DNA from: CAWEBF01 sp963807235
GTDB taxonomy: Bacteria; Acidobacteriota; Vicinamibacteria; Vicinamibacterales; UBA2999
Length of the DNA stretch: 64,000 bases
Direction: 5' to 3'
NCBI GenBank assembly: GCA_963807235.1
Contig: CAWEBF010000003.1
Coordinates: 1 to 64,000, forward strand
Under the pieces are notes generated by a model. It ran no database searches and was not told the origin of the DNA. It saw only the letters and a list, made by a program, of their open reading frames with translations. Positions within the stretch are counted from its first letter, which is position 1, and each line of letters begins with the position of its first letter. This document shows, one piece after another, positions 9,270 to 17,261 of the stretch. A program made the position numbers and the translations under genes.

Positions 9270-11439
9270 ATGACGGCGGTCGGGAAGGTGTCGGTGGCGG
9301 CTTCCCTGGCGATGCTCGCCTGGATGGGCCGGTCGATCGTCACCGGCGAGATCCCCTTCACCGGCGACCTGCTGCACTTCCATTACGCCGTCAGGGACTT
9401 CTACGCCCGCGCGCTCGCAGCGGGGCACGGCTTCGACTGGATACCCGGGCTCTTTGGCGGCTATTACCTGGTTGGGGAAGGGCAGCTCGGAGGCTACCAC
9501 CCGCTCCACTTGCTGCTGTATCGCATGCTGCCGCTGGACCGCGCGCTCGCCGTCGAGCTGGTGGCCGCCTATCCGTTCATGTTCGCGGGCACCTGGCTGT
9601 GGATGAGACGCTGGTGCGGCGAGTCCGCAGCGGCCTTCGGCGCCATGACCGCGACGTTCTGCGGCTTCATGCTGGTCCACGGCGTGCATCCGAACATGGT
9701 CGGAGTGGTGGCGCATGTGCCGTGGCTGCTCTGGACATTGGACAACGCTGCCGCGTCGCGCTCAGCCGCGGGTTTCGATCGGCGTGGCACGGCGGTCATC
9801 GGCTTGCTGATCGGCTCGCAGTTCCTCCTCGGGTACCCGCAGTCCGTCTGGTTCTCGGCTCTCGCCGAGTACCGCGTACGCGGCGCATCTGATGACGGAG
9901 GGGCGGCCTGTGCGCTGGTTCATCGCCCGGACGTGGATCGCGGGGATGGCGCTTGGCGTGGTGGTTGGCGCCGTGCAGATTCTGGCGACGCTGGATGCCA
10001 CCTTTCGTTCGATCCGTCCGTCGTTCGACACGTCGTTCGCGACGCAGTATTCCCTGCGTCCCTTGCACCTGCTGCAGACCTTTCAGCCATATCTCTTCTC
10101 GGGACGCATCATCCGGTGGAACGAAGTCGTCGAAGCCAGTGACGAGTCCGGTGTGTATGGCGGCGGCGTGGCGTTCCTCCTCGCCGTGTGGTGGTTGGCC
10201 AGGCTGTGGGCAGCGCGGCGCTTCGACCGCTTCAGCGTGCATGTCGCGGCCTTCGGTGCGATAGCGCTGTGGCTGGCTACGGGCAGCTACGGAAAGCTGT
10301 ACTACCTCCAGGCCTGGCTGCCGCTGGTCACCCGATTCCGCGCACCGGTGCGTTACACGGTGCTCGCGCAGCTGGCGGTGGCGGTGCTGGCCGCGCGGGC
10401 GCTGGCGGCCGTGATTGGTCGCGATACCGAAGCCGACCGCCGAGCCGATGGGCAGGCGCTCAAGGTGGCGTGGCTCGTCGTGGCCGTGGCTGCGGCGACC
10501 GCGATGTGGCTGTCGATGCGCGGCGAACTGCCCCACGGCGATCAGGCGCTGCTCGCAACCTGGATGGGCCCGCTCGTGCTGGCTGCGGCAGCCGTGCTCC
10601 TGTCGCTCGCGGTCCGCGGCGCCCGCTTCGCTGTCGTGGGACTGGTGCTGCTGGCAGCGGGCGATCAGGCGCTGTACGGCCTGGGCGGCGTGATCGGGTG
10701 GCAGGACTTCGTCACGCGCCAGCAGGCGGTCGGATTCCTGGATACGAACTCGTTCCTGCCCGAGGCCGGCGAAAGCCGTCTGCTGCGAGGGAACTTCCCC
10801 AACTTGTACCTGCTGAGCGGCCATCGGCTGCTGGACGGCTACGTGGCCCTGACGCCGTCCCGGCAACTGGACTATCACCAGCCGAATGCGCTGCGCGTGG
10901 CGCAAGTGGAGTACGCGCACGAGGACTTCTTCGCCGGCACGCCGGCGCCGCCGGGCGCAGAGAAACGAGATCGCGGCTGGTATCGGTTGCCGGGCGCGCT
11001 GCCGCGCGTGCGCCTGGTGGCCGACACGCGGGTCAGCACGTCACCCGCCACCGACATTGCGCACGTGGACGTGGCCGAGACGGCGCTGGTCACGCATGAT
11101 CTGCGGCTCCGCGGGGGTCTTCCCGGTAGCGCGCGCCTCTCGATCGACAATCCGGGTGACATCACCATCGACGTGGACGCGCCCGTTGCCCAGCTGCTGG
11201 TCGTCTCGGAGTCGTTCCACGAGGGCTGGCGCGCGACAATCGACGATGCGCCGGCAGAAGTCGAACGCGTGAACGGCGACTTCCTGGGCGCGGTTGTCCC
11301 GATTGGCCCTCATGAGGTGAGATTCGCGTTTCGCCCAACGCATCTGCTGGTAGGAAGATATGCAAGCTTTGCCGGCGTGATTGCCGCACTCATCCTTCTG
11401 GGCTCACTCGCGTGGCCAAGGCAAAGGGCAAAAGGCTAA
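9270..11439 (+). CDS. YfhO-family polytopic membrane protein, one frameshift
   Basis: Large integral membrane protein of the YfhO family, GT-C-like in topology and thought to act in glycosylation of cell-envelope polymers. The N-terminal part (TGEIPFTGDLLHFHYAVRDF, GQLGGYHPLHLLLYRMLP) and the remainder (TFQPYLFSGRIIRWNEVVEA, SGVYGGGVAFLL, GSYGKLYYLQAWLPLVTRFR) lie in different frames, joined by an indel near 9890. About ten transmembrane helices are visible, followed by a C-terminal soluble beta domain (SIDNPGDITIDVDAPVAQLL, ESFHEGWRATID) and a last helix. The joined length of about 720 residues is usual. Conserved acidic residues occur in the first loop, as in GT-C enzymes. Confidence 0.78.
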
Positions 11440-11490
11440 GGGCAAAAGTCAGGTCCGGAGCCTGGCGCCTGAAGCCCGTAAGGAGACGCA

Positions 11491-12219
11491 ATGCGATGGT
11501 TGACGGTCGGCAGCTGGCTGGCGCTCGGCGGAGCCCTGATGCTCGTGGTGGGGCCGCTGGCGACGCGGCTGGGCGTGTGGAACTTCCTGGTCGGCTTCGC
11601 CTTCCTCGCGCTCGGCGCGCTGAGCATCCTGTTGTCGGTCCTGGCGCTCCTCGTGGGCGGGTTCCGAACAGGGGAGTGGATGCGCGCCCTGCCGCTGATT
11701 GTCGGCGGCCTCGCGGTGTTGGCCGTGCCTGTCGTCATCGTCGTGCGGTCGGGCGGCGCGCCGCCGATTCACGACATCACCACGGACACGGCCGATCCGC
11801 CGCGGTTCGTGTCGGCGCTGCCGCTTCGGGCGGCGGCGAACGCGGCGAATCCGCCTGAGTACGGCGGTGCGGACGTGGCGGCGCAACAGCAGCGCGCCTT
11901 TCCCGATATCCAGCCCCTGGTCATGACGATGCCGCCGCAACAGGCCTTCGACCGCGTGCTGACGCTGGTGGACGAGTTCGGGTGGGAGGTCACCGGTTCC
12001 GAGCCGGCCGAGGGGCGCATCGAGGCCGTGGACACCACCTTCTTCTTCGGCTTCAAGGACGACGTGGTGATTCGCCTGCGGCCCGCTGAGGGTGGCACGC
12101 GCGTGGACGTACGCTCCAAGTCGCGTGTCGGGGTCGGCGACCTCGGCGCCAACGCCGCCCGCGTCCGTCGTCTGCTCGAGGCGCTACGCCCGGGAGCTAG
12201 CGAGGCTGCGCCTCGCTAG
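11491..12219 (+). CDS. DUF1499 domain membrane protein
   Basis: Membrane protein with a C-terminal DUF1499 domain; the biochemical role of the family is not established. The ATG at 11491 has AAGGAG upstream. Three transmembrane helices (residues ~5-85) are followed by the conserved opening PPIHDITTDTADPPRF and the DUF1499 core (AFDRVLTLVDEFGWEVTGSE, IEAVDTTFFFGFKDDVVIRL, SRVGVGDLGANAARVRRLL). The gene is intact at 242 residues. Its last codons and stop lie inside a 9-bp inverted repeat that may act as part of a terminator facing the convergent FkbM gene. Confidence 0.85.
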   Translation: MRWLTVGSWLALGGALMLVVGPLATRLGVWNFLVGFAFLALGALSILLSVLALLVGGFRTGEWMRALPLIVGGLAVLAVPVVIVVRSGGAPPIHDITTDTADPPRFVSALPLRAAANAANPPEYGGADVAAQQQRAFPDIQPLVMTMPPQQAFDRVLTLVDEFGWEVTGSEPAEGRIEAVDTTFFFGFKDDVVIRLRPAEGGTRVDVRSKSRVGVGDLGANAARVRRLLEALRPGASEAAPR

Positions 12220-12301
12220 GGCAGTGTCCGATTGCCCGCGCGTTCGCGCGGGCGTAGAAAACTTGACTCGCTGGTTGGCAATTCGGTGGTCAAGTTTTCT
12301 A
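12197..12301. terminator. Three consecutive hairpins at a convergent gene junction
   Basis: Three inverted repeats in about 105 bases: 12197-12219 (ctagcgagg/cctcgctag, loop ctgcg), 12234-12253 (gcccgcgcg/cgcgcgggc) and 12255-12301 (13-bp tagaaaacttgac/gtcaagttttcta, 21-base loop). The last has A/T tracts at the outer end of the stem on both strands. They lie between the convergent DUF1499 and FkbM genes and overlap the 3' ends of both, consistent with bidirectional transcription termination. Confidence 0.6.
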
Positions 12302-13035
12302 GACGGGCGTAGATGTCGCCGTGCCGGTGCGGCGCGGCAGTGCCCAGCGCGCGCATGAGGGACGGGCCATCCATCCACTCCTGCGAGACGAGCCGGCTGG
12401 ATTCGGCAAGCGACCAATTGAACCGGTACGGCCCCAGAGCCGCCAGGCGCGCGCAGCAGGCATCGGCCGCGTCCAATGCTCGGGGCAGGAACTCGAACGA
12501 GACCGTGGGGACGGCGTGCGACAGTCCATGTAACACGTCCAGCTCCGCGCCCTCCACGTCGATCTTCACGAACGCCGGCCGGCCGTGCTCCTCGATCAGC
12601 GCGTCCAGCGTGGTGGCCGCGACGTCGAACGTCTGGTTCCACGACACGTCCGCGAAGTCCGGAATCCCGCGCCCGCTGCTCGCGCCACTCGCCGGCCAGC
12701 GTTGACACAGTGGGCGTGCGCTCGCTGATCGCCAGCGTGGCCCGGCCCGGCGCTCGTGTCACCGCGCACTCGACCACGCGGACGTCTGGCCACCCGCCGA
12801 CGAGCCGCCGCAGCACCCGCGCCACATGGGGCTGGGGCTCGACGGCCACCACGCGGCACCCCAGCGCCGCGAACGCGCGCGTACGGTTGCCCAGGTGCGC
12901 ACCGATGTCGAACACCAGGTCACCTGGCTTGACGAACTGGCCGTACAGCGCTCGCAGCCGCCGCTGCCGGCACGGGATTCCGTAATAGACCGCGAGAGAG
13001 CGCGCGAGCCCGATCGCGCGATCGAACGCGCTCAT
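12216..13035 (-). CDS. FkbM-family methyltransferase, one frameshift
   Basis: SAM-dependent methyltransferase of the FkbM family, usually O-methylating sugars or polyketides. The start at 13035 (SAFDRAIGLARSLAVYYGIP) leads into the SAM-binding motif DLVFDIGAHLGNRTRAFAAL and VVAVEPQPHVARVL. A frame change near 12660 is needed to reach AATTLDALIEEHGRPAFVKI and DVEGAELDVLHGL, the FkbM signature. The last ~35 codons read through the hairpins of the convergent junction and are not family-like, so the true stop may be earlier. It is the last gene of the minus-strand set containing the methyltransferase and glycosyltransferase genes. Confidence 0.78.
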
Positions 13036-13041
13036 GGGGTG

Positions 13042-13073
13042 CAGTCTCCAGTCTCCAGTCTCCAGTCTCCAGT
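13042..13073. repeat. Tandem 7-bp repeat (cagtctc) x4
   Basis: Four perfect copies of a 7-base unit (cagtctc) plus a partial fifth in the spacer between the FkbM and SAM methyltransferase genes. Next to it is further low-complexity sequence rich in ggagcc/ggagcct. It is non-coding and just upstream of the FkbM start on the minus strand. Confidence 0.85.
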
Positions 13074-13115
13074 TCTGCCAAGAGCCCGGAAGCCCGGAGC
13101 CGGGAGCCTGGAGTC

Positions 13116-13955
13116 TCATATACACACCACGTCCTCATGGCCGACGGCGATGCGCGACGTGCCGTTGGCGATGGCGTCGCGGCGGCGCGCGAGCCACGCG
13201 GCGATGGCGGCGGCATCGGCCGGTGACAGCTCCGCGGCGGCCAGGCCCCAGCCGTTCACGAGCTGCTGCTGCAGCGTTTGCGACTCGGCTCCCAGCTGCC
13301 AATCGCTCCGCGCGCGGTACACGCTGTATCCCTCGCGCTCGAATGCATCTGTGGCTGCTTGCACGGCGTCGGGTCCGGCCGCGGGGCCGAACCCCTTGTC
13401 CGTCTGCTGGTGGCGATTCACCAGCGCGCGCACCATCTCGTCCGCCGGATCCGGCGGCTCACAGGTGATGCGGCCGTCGTAGGTGAGCGCGAAGAGCGTC
13501 AGGGCGCGCAGCGCGCGACACCGCGCCGCCAGCCGGTCCAGCCAGTCGACGGACGTGAGATCGAGTAGCGCCGACGCCGTGACCAGAAGCGGTGCCTGCG
13601 GCGCGCCCGCGGCCGCGCCCGTGAACGCGGATTCGTCCAATCGCGCCAGGTCGACCCGCCTCGCGCGCACCGTGACACCGTGCGGCACGGCATCGCCGGC
13701 CAGTTCCCAGTCGCGGGTCGCCTGGTTCAGCAGCCGTTGGTCGTGGTCCACCAGCGTCCATCGCTGGCCGAAGGGCAGCCGCCGCGACAGGTAGCGCAGG
13801 TTCGATCCCGTGCCTGCCCCGAAATCCACGACGGTCACGGAAGGTGGCGAGTACCAGGCCAAGGCGTTCACGACCAGCGTGACCAGGCGCGTCGCACGGG
13901 CGGCGTGGTCCGCCGGCTCGCGCAGCGCCAGCCATTCAGCGCTGAACGCTTCCAT
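13116..13955 (-). CDS. Class I SAM-dependent methyltransferase
   Basis: Rossmann-fold methyltransferase. The start at 13955 (EAFSAEWLALREPADHAARA) is preferred because an upstream Met would give an Arg-rich tail inside the preceding gene. The SAM motif I is VTVVDFGAGTGSNLRYLSRR, motif II WTLVDHDQRLLNQA, and a post-motif LLVTASALLDLTSVDWLDRL resembles enzymes acting on small molecules. It overlaps the upstream glycosyltransferase by 20 bases, so the two are probably translated together. Neighbours (GT4, PTPS-like, MDR) suggest a role in one pathway that makes a methylated, glycosylated small molecule or lipid; substrate unknown. Confidence 0.8.
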   Translation of the reverse strand: MEAFSAEWLALREPADHAARATRLVTLVVNALAWYSPPSVTVVDFGAGTGSNLRYLSRRLPFGQRWTLVDHDQRLLNQATRDWELAGDAVPHGVTVRARRVDLARLDESAFTGAAAGAPQAPLLVTASALLDLTSVDWLDRLAARCRALRALTLFALTYDGRITCEPPDPADEMVRALVNRHQQTDKGFGPAAGPDAVQAATDAFEREGYSVYRARSDWQLGAESQTLQQQLVNGWGLAAAELSPADAAAIAAWLARRRDAIANGTSRIAVGHEDVVCI

Positions 13956-15042
13956 GTGGGGGGCTCGCGGTGCGCAGCCGGTCCAATGCCTCCGCCAGCG
14001 TGGCGGCCGAGCTATCCCATGTCGGCAGCCGCTCGCGCGCCTGGCGCGCCCCGGCCTGAAGCCGCGCGCGAAGCGGCGCATCCTCAATCACGGATCGCAG
14101 CGCGGTGGAGAGGGCGGCTTCGTCGCCCACGGGCACCAGCAGCCCGGCGTCCGCGCCCACCAGATCCGGAATCGCGCCGGTGATCGTGCCGACCACGGGA
14201 ATGCCCCGCGCGAGTGCCTCGGCGACGGCCATCCCGTAGCCCTCGTAGAACGTCGGCAGCACCATCACGTCGCTTCCGTCATAGAACTCGGCCAGGCGCG
14301 CCGCGTCCTGCGATCCGGCCAGGATGACGCGCGAGTCAAGGCCCGCTCGCTGCACCAGGTCCCGCACTGCGGCGGCGGTCGGGGGATGCATCTCCAGGCT
14401 GCCCACGCAGGTCAAACGCCACCGCAGCTCGCGGAGTCCCGCCAGCGCATGCACGAGCATCTCGTGCCCCTTGCGCGGGATGAACGTTGCCACGCACAGC
14501 AGTTCCACGCCGTGCCGGCCGTCGGATCCCTGCGCCAGCGGCGCCGGTTGTGTGCCGGGCACGACCACGAGGGCCGCTTCAGCCGCCACGCCGAAGGCAG
14601 GCAGCAGGCGCGCTGTCTCCGGGCTGGTCACCATCACCAGCGACGCCGATTGCAGTGCGCGGGTCTCGCTGTCGCGTAGCGCGTCAGTCACCTCGCGAGA
14701 CAGGCCGGTTTCCATGGCCAGCGGGTGGTGCACCAGCGCCACCAGTCGCAGCCGCTGCGCCGCGTGCGCGGCTTCGTCGGGCAGCGCTCCGAACGCCAGG
14801 CCGTCCACGATCACGATCGCGCCGTCGGGAAGCCTGGCCAGCTGCTGCGCCGCGTGGTGCCGCGCTGTCGGCGTCGGCGTGGGGAAGCTCGAGTCCAACG
14901 CGGTGAACTCGACGATGTGACCCCTCGCCCGCAGCGCCTGTACGATCTGCCGGTCGTACTCGGAGCCGCCCGTCCGGGCGTCCAGCGGCCCCGGCACCAA
15001 AACCGAAATGGCAACTGGTGTGACGGGCGTGACGGGCGTCAT
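13936..15042 (-). CDS. GT4-family glycosyltransferase
   Basis: Retaining GT-B glycosyltransferase of family 4, likely cytosolic or membrane-associated. It begins with a repetitive TPVTPVTPV then VLVPGPLDARTGGSEYDRQI (sugar-acceptor domain). The donor-binding half has LLCVATFIPRKGHEMLVHAL and the EX7E motif in PTFYEGYGMAVAEALARG followed by PVVGTITGAIPDLV. Length 368 residues is normal and the gene is intact. It sits between the PTPS-like gene and the methyltransferase gene on the same strand, overlapping the latter, which points to a shared operon. The acceptor cannot be told from sequence. Confidence 0.85.
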   Translation of the reverse strand: MTPVTPVTPVAISVLVPGPLDARTGGSEYDRQIVQALRARGHIVEFTALDSSFPTPTPTARHHAAQQLARLPDGAIVIVDGLAFGALPDEAAHAAQRLRLVALVHHPLAMETGLSREVTDALRDSETRALQSASLVMVTSPETARLLPAFGVAAEAALVVVPGTQPAPLAQGSDGRHGVELLCVATFIPRKGHEMLVHALAGLRELRWRLTCVGSLEMHPPTAAAVRDLVQRAGLDSRVILAGSQDAARLAEFYDGSDVMVLPTFYEGYGMAVAEALARGIPVVGTITGAIPDLVGADAGLLVPVGDEAALSTALRSVIEDAPLRARLQAGARQARERLPTWDSSAATLAEALDRLRTASPPHGSVQR

Positions 15043-15060
15043 TGTTGTTGAGGACCGTCG

Positions 15061-15462
15061 CTACCGCAGCCGGCCCTCGTACCCCGCCGACGCCACGTGC
15101 GACTCCTTGAGTGTGATCCGCAAGCTGTCGATGTGGGCCGCGTCGGCGCCGAGACGCCCTTCGCGAATTGCCGCCGCGACGCGATCGAAGATCAGCCTCG
15201 CCAGCACCTCCGTGGTGGTGTTGCGGCCGCCCAGCCATGGCTCCTCGTCAAGATTCTTGTAGTTGAATGCGGCCAGCACTTCATGGAGCGCCGTGGTGGC
15301 GAGGCCGATGTCCAGCACGATGCCGTTCTCGTCCAGGTCGGGCCGACGGAACTCGGCATCCACGACGTAGGTCGCGCCGTGCATCTGCTGCGCCGGTCCG
15401 AACACGGGGCCCTTCAGACTGTGCGCGATCATGATGTGGTCTCGAACGGTCACGGTGTACAT
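15061..15462 (-). CDS. 6-pyruvoyl-tetrahydropterin synthase-like protein with divergent active site
   Basis: Member of the PTPS/QueD T-fold family (133 residues, intact). Visible are HIMIAHSLKG, the LDENGIVLDIG strand and KNLDEEPWLGGRNTTTEVLA, which match the family layout. Canonical enzymes carry a catalytic Cys four residues before an HGH zinc motif and an Asp-His dyad; here the motif is QQMHGATY and the dyad region reads FNYKNL. One zinc ligand, the Cys and the dyad are therefore replaced. It should not be annotated as queD. The product may be a different pterin or sugar derivative, and the neighbouring GT4, methyltransferase and MDR genes probably act with it. Confidence 0.75.
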   Translation of the reverse strand: MYTVTVRDHIMIAHSLKGPVFGPAQQMHGATYVVDAEFRRPDLDENGIVLDIGLATTALHEVLAAFNYKNLDEEPWLGGRNTTTEVLARLIFDRVAAAIREGRLGADAAHIDSLRITLKESHVASAGYEGRLR

Positions 15463-15484
15463 GGGAGCCCTTTGGCGTGTCGCC

Positions 15485-16459
15485 TCACTCGTAGGTGACG
15501 GAATGGCAGATGGCGCTGTCGGCCGACGACGTCAGGCGCGGCATGGCATCCGGCAGGTGCTGGAACGCCGTCTCGCCGGTGAGCAGCGCGTCGAGTGCGG
15601 GATCCGACAGCAGCCGCAGCGCGGCATCCAGGCGGCGCCCGGTGGTCCACCGCGCACGCTGGCTGGGTGCAACCTGGCCCACCTGCGACGATTTGATCGT
15701 CAGACGCCGCGAGTGGAACGCCCCGCCGAGCGGCAGCGACACGGTCTGATCGCCATACCAGCTGAGATCCGCCACCGTCGCTTCCATTCCGCCCAAACCC
15801 AACGCCGTCTCGAGGCCCGCGCCGGTGCCGCTCGTGTGGATCACTACATCGGCGTCGCCCGTTGCGCCGGCGGGGCTCGCGAACACGACGCCCAGAGCGC
15901 TCGCCGCGTGGGCACGCGCCGGGTTGGTGTCCACCAGCTCCACGTCGCACAGCGGGATGCGCGACGCCAGCCACGCCACCAGGCACCCGACGGTCCCGGC
16001 GCCCACCACTGCCACACGGTGGCCGGGCAGGATGGTGGCGTCCCACACGCCGTTCAGCGCGGTCTCCATGTTGGCGGCCAGCACGGCGCGCCGCGCGGGC
16101 ACGTCGTCGGGCACGACGTGCACGGCCTCGGCCGGCACCACGAAGCGCGTCTGGTGCGGGTACAGGGAGAAGACCATGCGCCCCATCAGCGCCGGCGGCC
16201 CCTGTTCCACCCGCCCGACGTTGGCGTAGCCGTACTTCACCGGCGCGGGGAAGTCGCCCTGCTGAAAGGGCGCCCGCATCCGCTGGTATTCTGACGGCGG
16301 CACGCGACCATGGAAGACGAGCGACTCCGTCCCGCGGCTGATCCCGCTGAACAGCGTGCGCACCACCACGTCGGATGCCGACGGCGGCGCCGGCGACTCC
16401 CGCCGGATTTCCCCGCGGCCGGGTGCTACTACCCAGAATGCGTGCGCGTCGATCGGCAT
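15485..16459 (-). CDS. MDR-superfamily dehydrogenase lacking the catalytic zinc site
   Basis: Medium-chain dehydrogenase/reductase. The start at 16459 (PIDAHAFWVVAPGRGEIRRE) avoids overlap with the divergent gene. The N-terminal GroES-like domain has TLFSGISRGTESLVFHGRVP where zinc alcohol dehydrogenases have a Cys ligand (GICGSD), so zinc catalysis is unlikely. The NAD(P)-binding Rossmann motif is VAVVGAGTVGCLVAWLASR, followed by VELVDTNPARAHAASALG. Length 325 residues. It is first in the minus-strand run with the PTPS-like, GT4 and methyltransferase genes, with a 22-base gap to the PTPS-like gene. Confidence 0.8.
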   Translation of the reverse strand: MPIDAHAFWVVAPGRGEIRRESPAPPSASDVVVRTLFSGISRGTESLVFHGRVPPSEYQRMRAPFQQGDFPAPVKYGYANVGRVEQGPPALMGRMVFSLYPHQTRFVVPAEAVHVVPDDVPARRAVLAANMETALNGVWDATILPGHRVAVVGAGTVGCLVAWLASRIPLCDVELVDTNPARAHAASALGVVFASPAGATGDADVVIHTSGTGAGLETALGLGGMEATVADLSWYGDQTVSLPLGGAFHSRRLTIKSSQVGQVAPSQRARWTTGRRLDAALRLLSDPALDALLTGETAFQHLPDAMPRLTSSADSAICHSVTYE

Positions 16460-16490
16460 GCGGCGCCCATCAGCATAGCGTGAGCGCCCG

Positions 16491-17192
16491 ATGAGCCCCG
16501 CCGTCGCCGCGGCCCCGGCCACCGTGGGCGCCGGACTCTGCCTGGCGCTGGCGTGGGTAATGTCGGCTGCGCTGGCGCTCGGCGGCGGCTACGTGCCGCT
16601 GGCGGTCACCACCTTCATCGCGATGATGCTGGTGGCGCTGGCGGGCGTGGGCGCGCATCACCCCTTCGATCGGTTGGGCCTCGCGAACCTCATCACGGGC
16701 AGCCGGGCCGTGATCACCGCGTTGATCGCCGGCGCGATCACCCAGGCGCCCACGCGGGCGTTCACCTGGACGCTCGTGGCCATTGCGATCCTGGCGGCTG
16801 TGCTCGACGGCTTCGACGGCTGGGCGGCGCGCCGCCACCGGACATCGAGCGCGTTCGGCGCGCGGTTCGACATGGAGGTGGACGCCGTTCTGATTCTCGT
16901 GCTGGCCGCGCTGGCGTGGCGGTTCGACAAGGCGGGCCCGTGGGTGCTGGCATCGGGGCTGATGCGCTACGGCTTCGTGGCCGCCACGTGGGCCTGGCCG
17001 TGGCTGGGCGCGCCGCTCCCCCCGAGCCGCCGGCGTCAGACGATCTGCGTGGTGCAGATCGGGGTGCTGATCGGCACGATCGCTCCGATCATCCGCCCGC
17101 CGCTCAGCGTGCTGGTGGCGGTGGGGGCGCTGGCGATGCTGGCCTGGTCGTTTGCCGTGGACGTCAGATGGCTGAGGAAGACGCGGGCGTGA
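16491..17192 (+). CDS. CDP-alcohol phosphatidyltransferase family protein
   Basis: Integral membrane enzyme transferring a phospho-alcohol from a CDP-linked donor with release of CMP. The full catalytic signature D-x2-D-G-x2-A-R-x8-G-x3-D-x3-D is present as DGFDGWAARR...GARFDMEVD (residues ~105-130). Seven or so hydrophobic segments surround it. At 233 residues it is in the family range. It is divergent from the MDR dehydrogenase (31-base gap) and followed by the sulfatase-like membrane protein. The pairing suggests assembly and head-group modification of an unusual phospholipid or phosphoglycan; the alcohol acceptor is not predictable. Confidence 0.82.
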   Translation: MSPAVAAAPATVGAGLCLALAWVMSAALALGGGYVPLAVTTFIAMMLVALAGVGAHHPFDRLGLANLITGSRAVITALIAGAITQAPTRAFTWTLVAIAILAAVLDGFDGWAARRHRTSSAFGARFDMEVDAVLILVLAALAWRFDKAGPWVLASGLMRYGFVAATWAWPWLGAPLPPSRRRQTICVVQIGVLIGTIAPIIRPPLSVLVAVGALAMLAWSFAVDVRWLRKTRA

Positions 17193-17261
17193 GCCTGTTA
17201 CCTGCTACGATCGAGGGCTGAAGTCGGCGCTCCTTCCGGCCGTTACTAGTTACGAGGCTAT

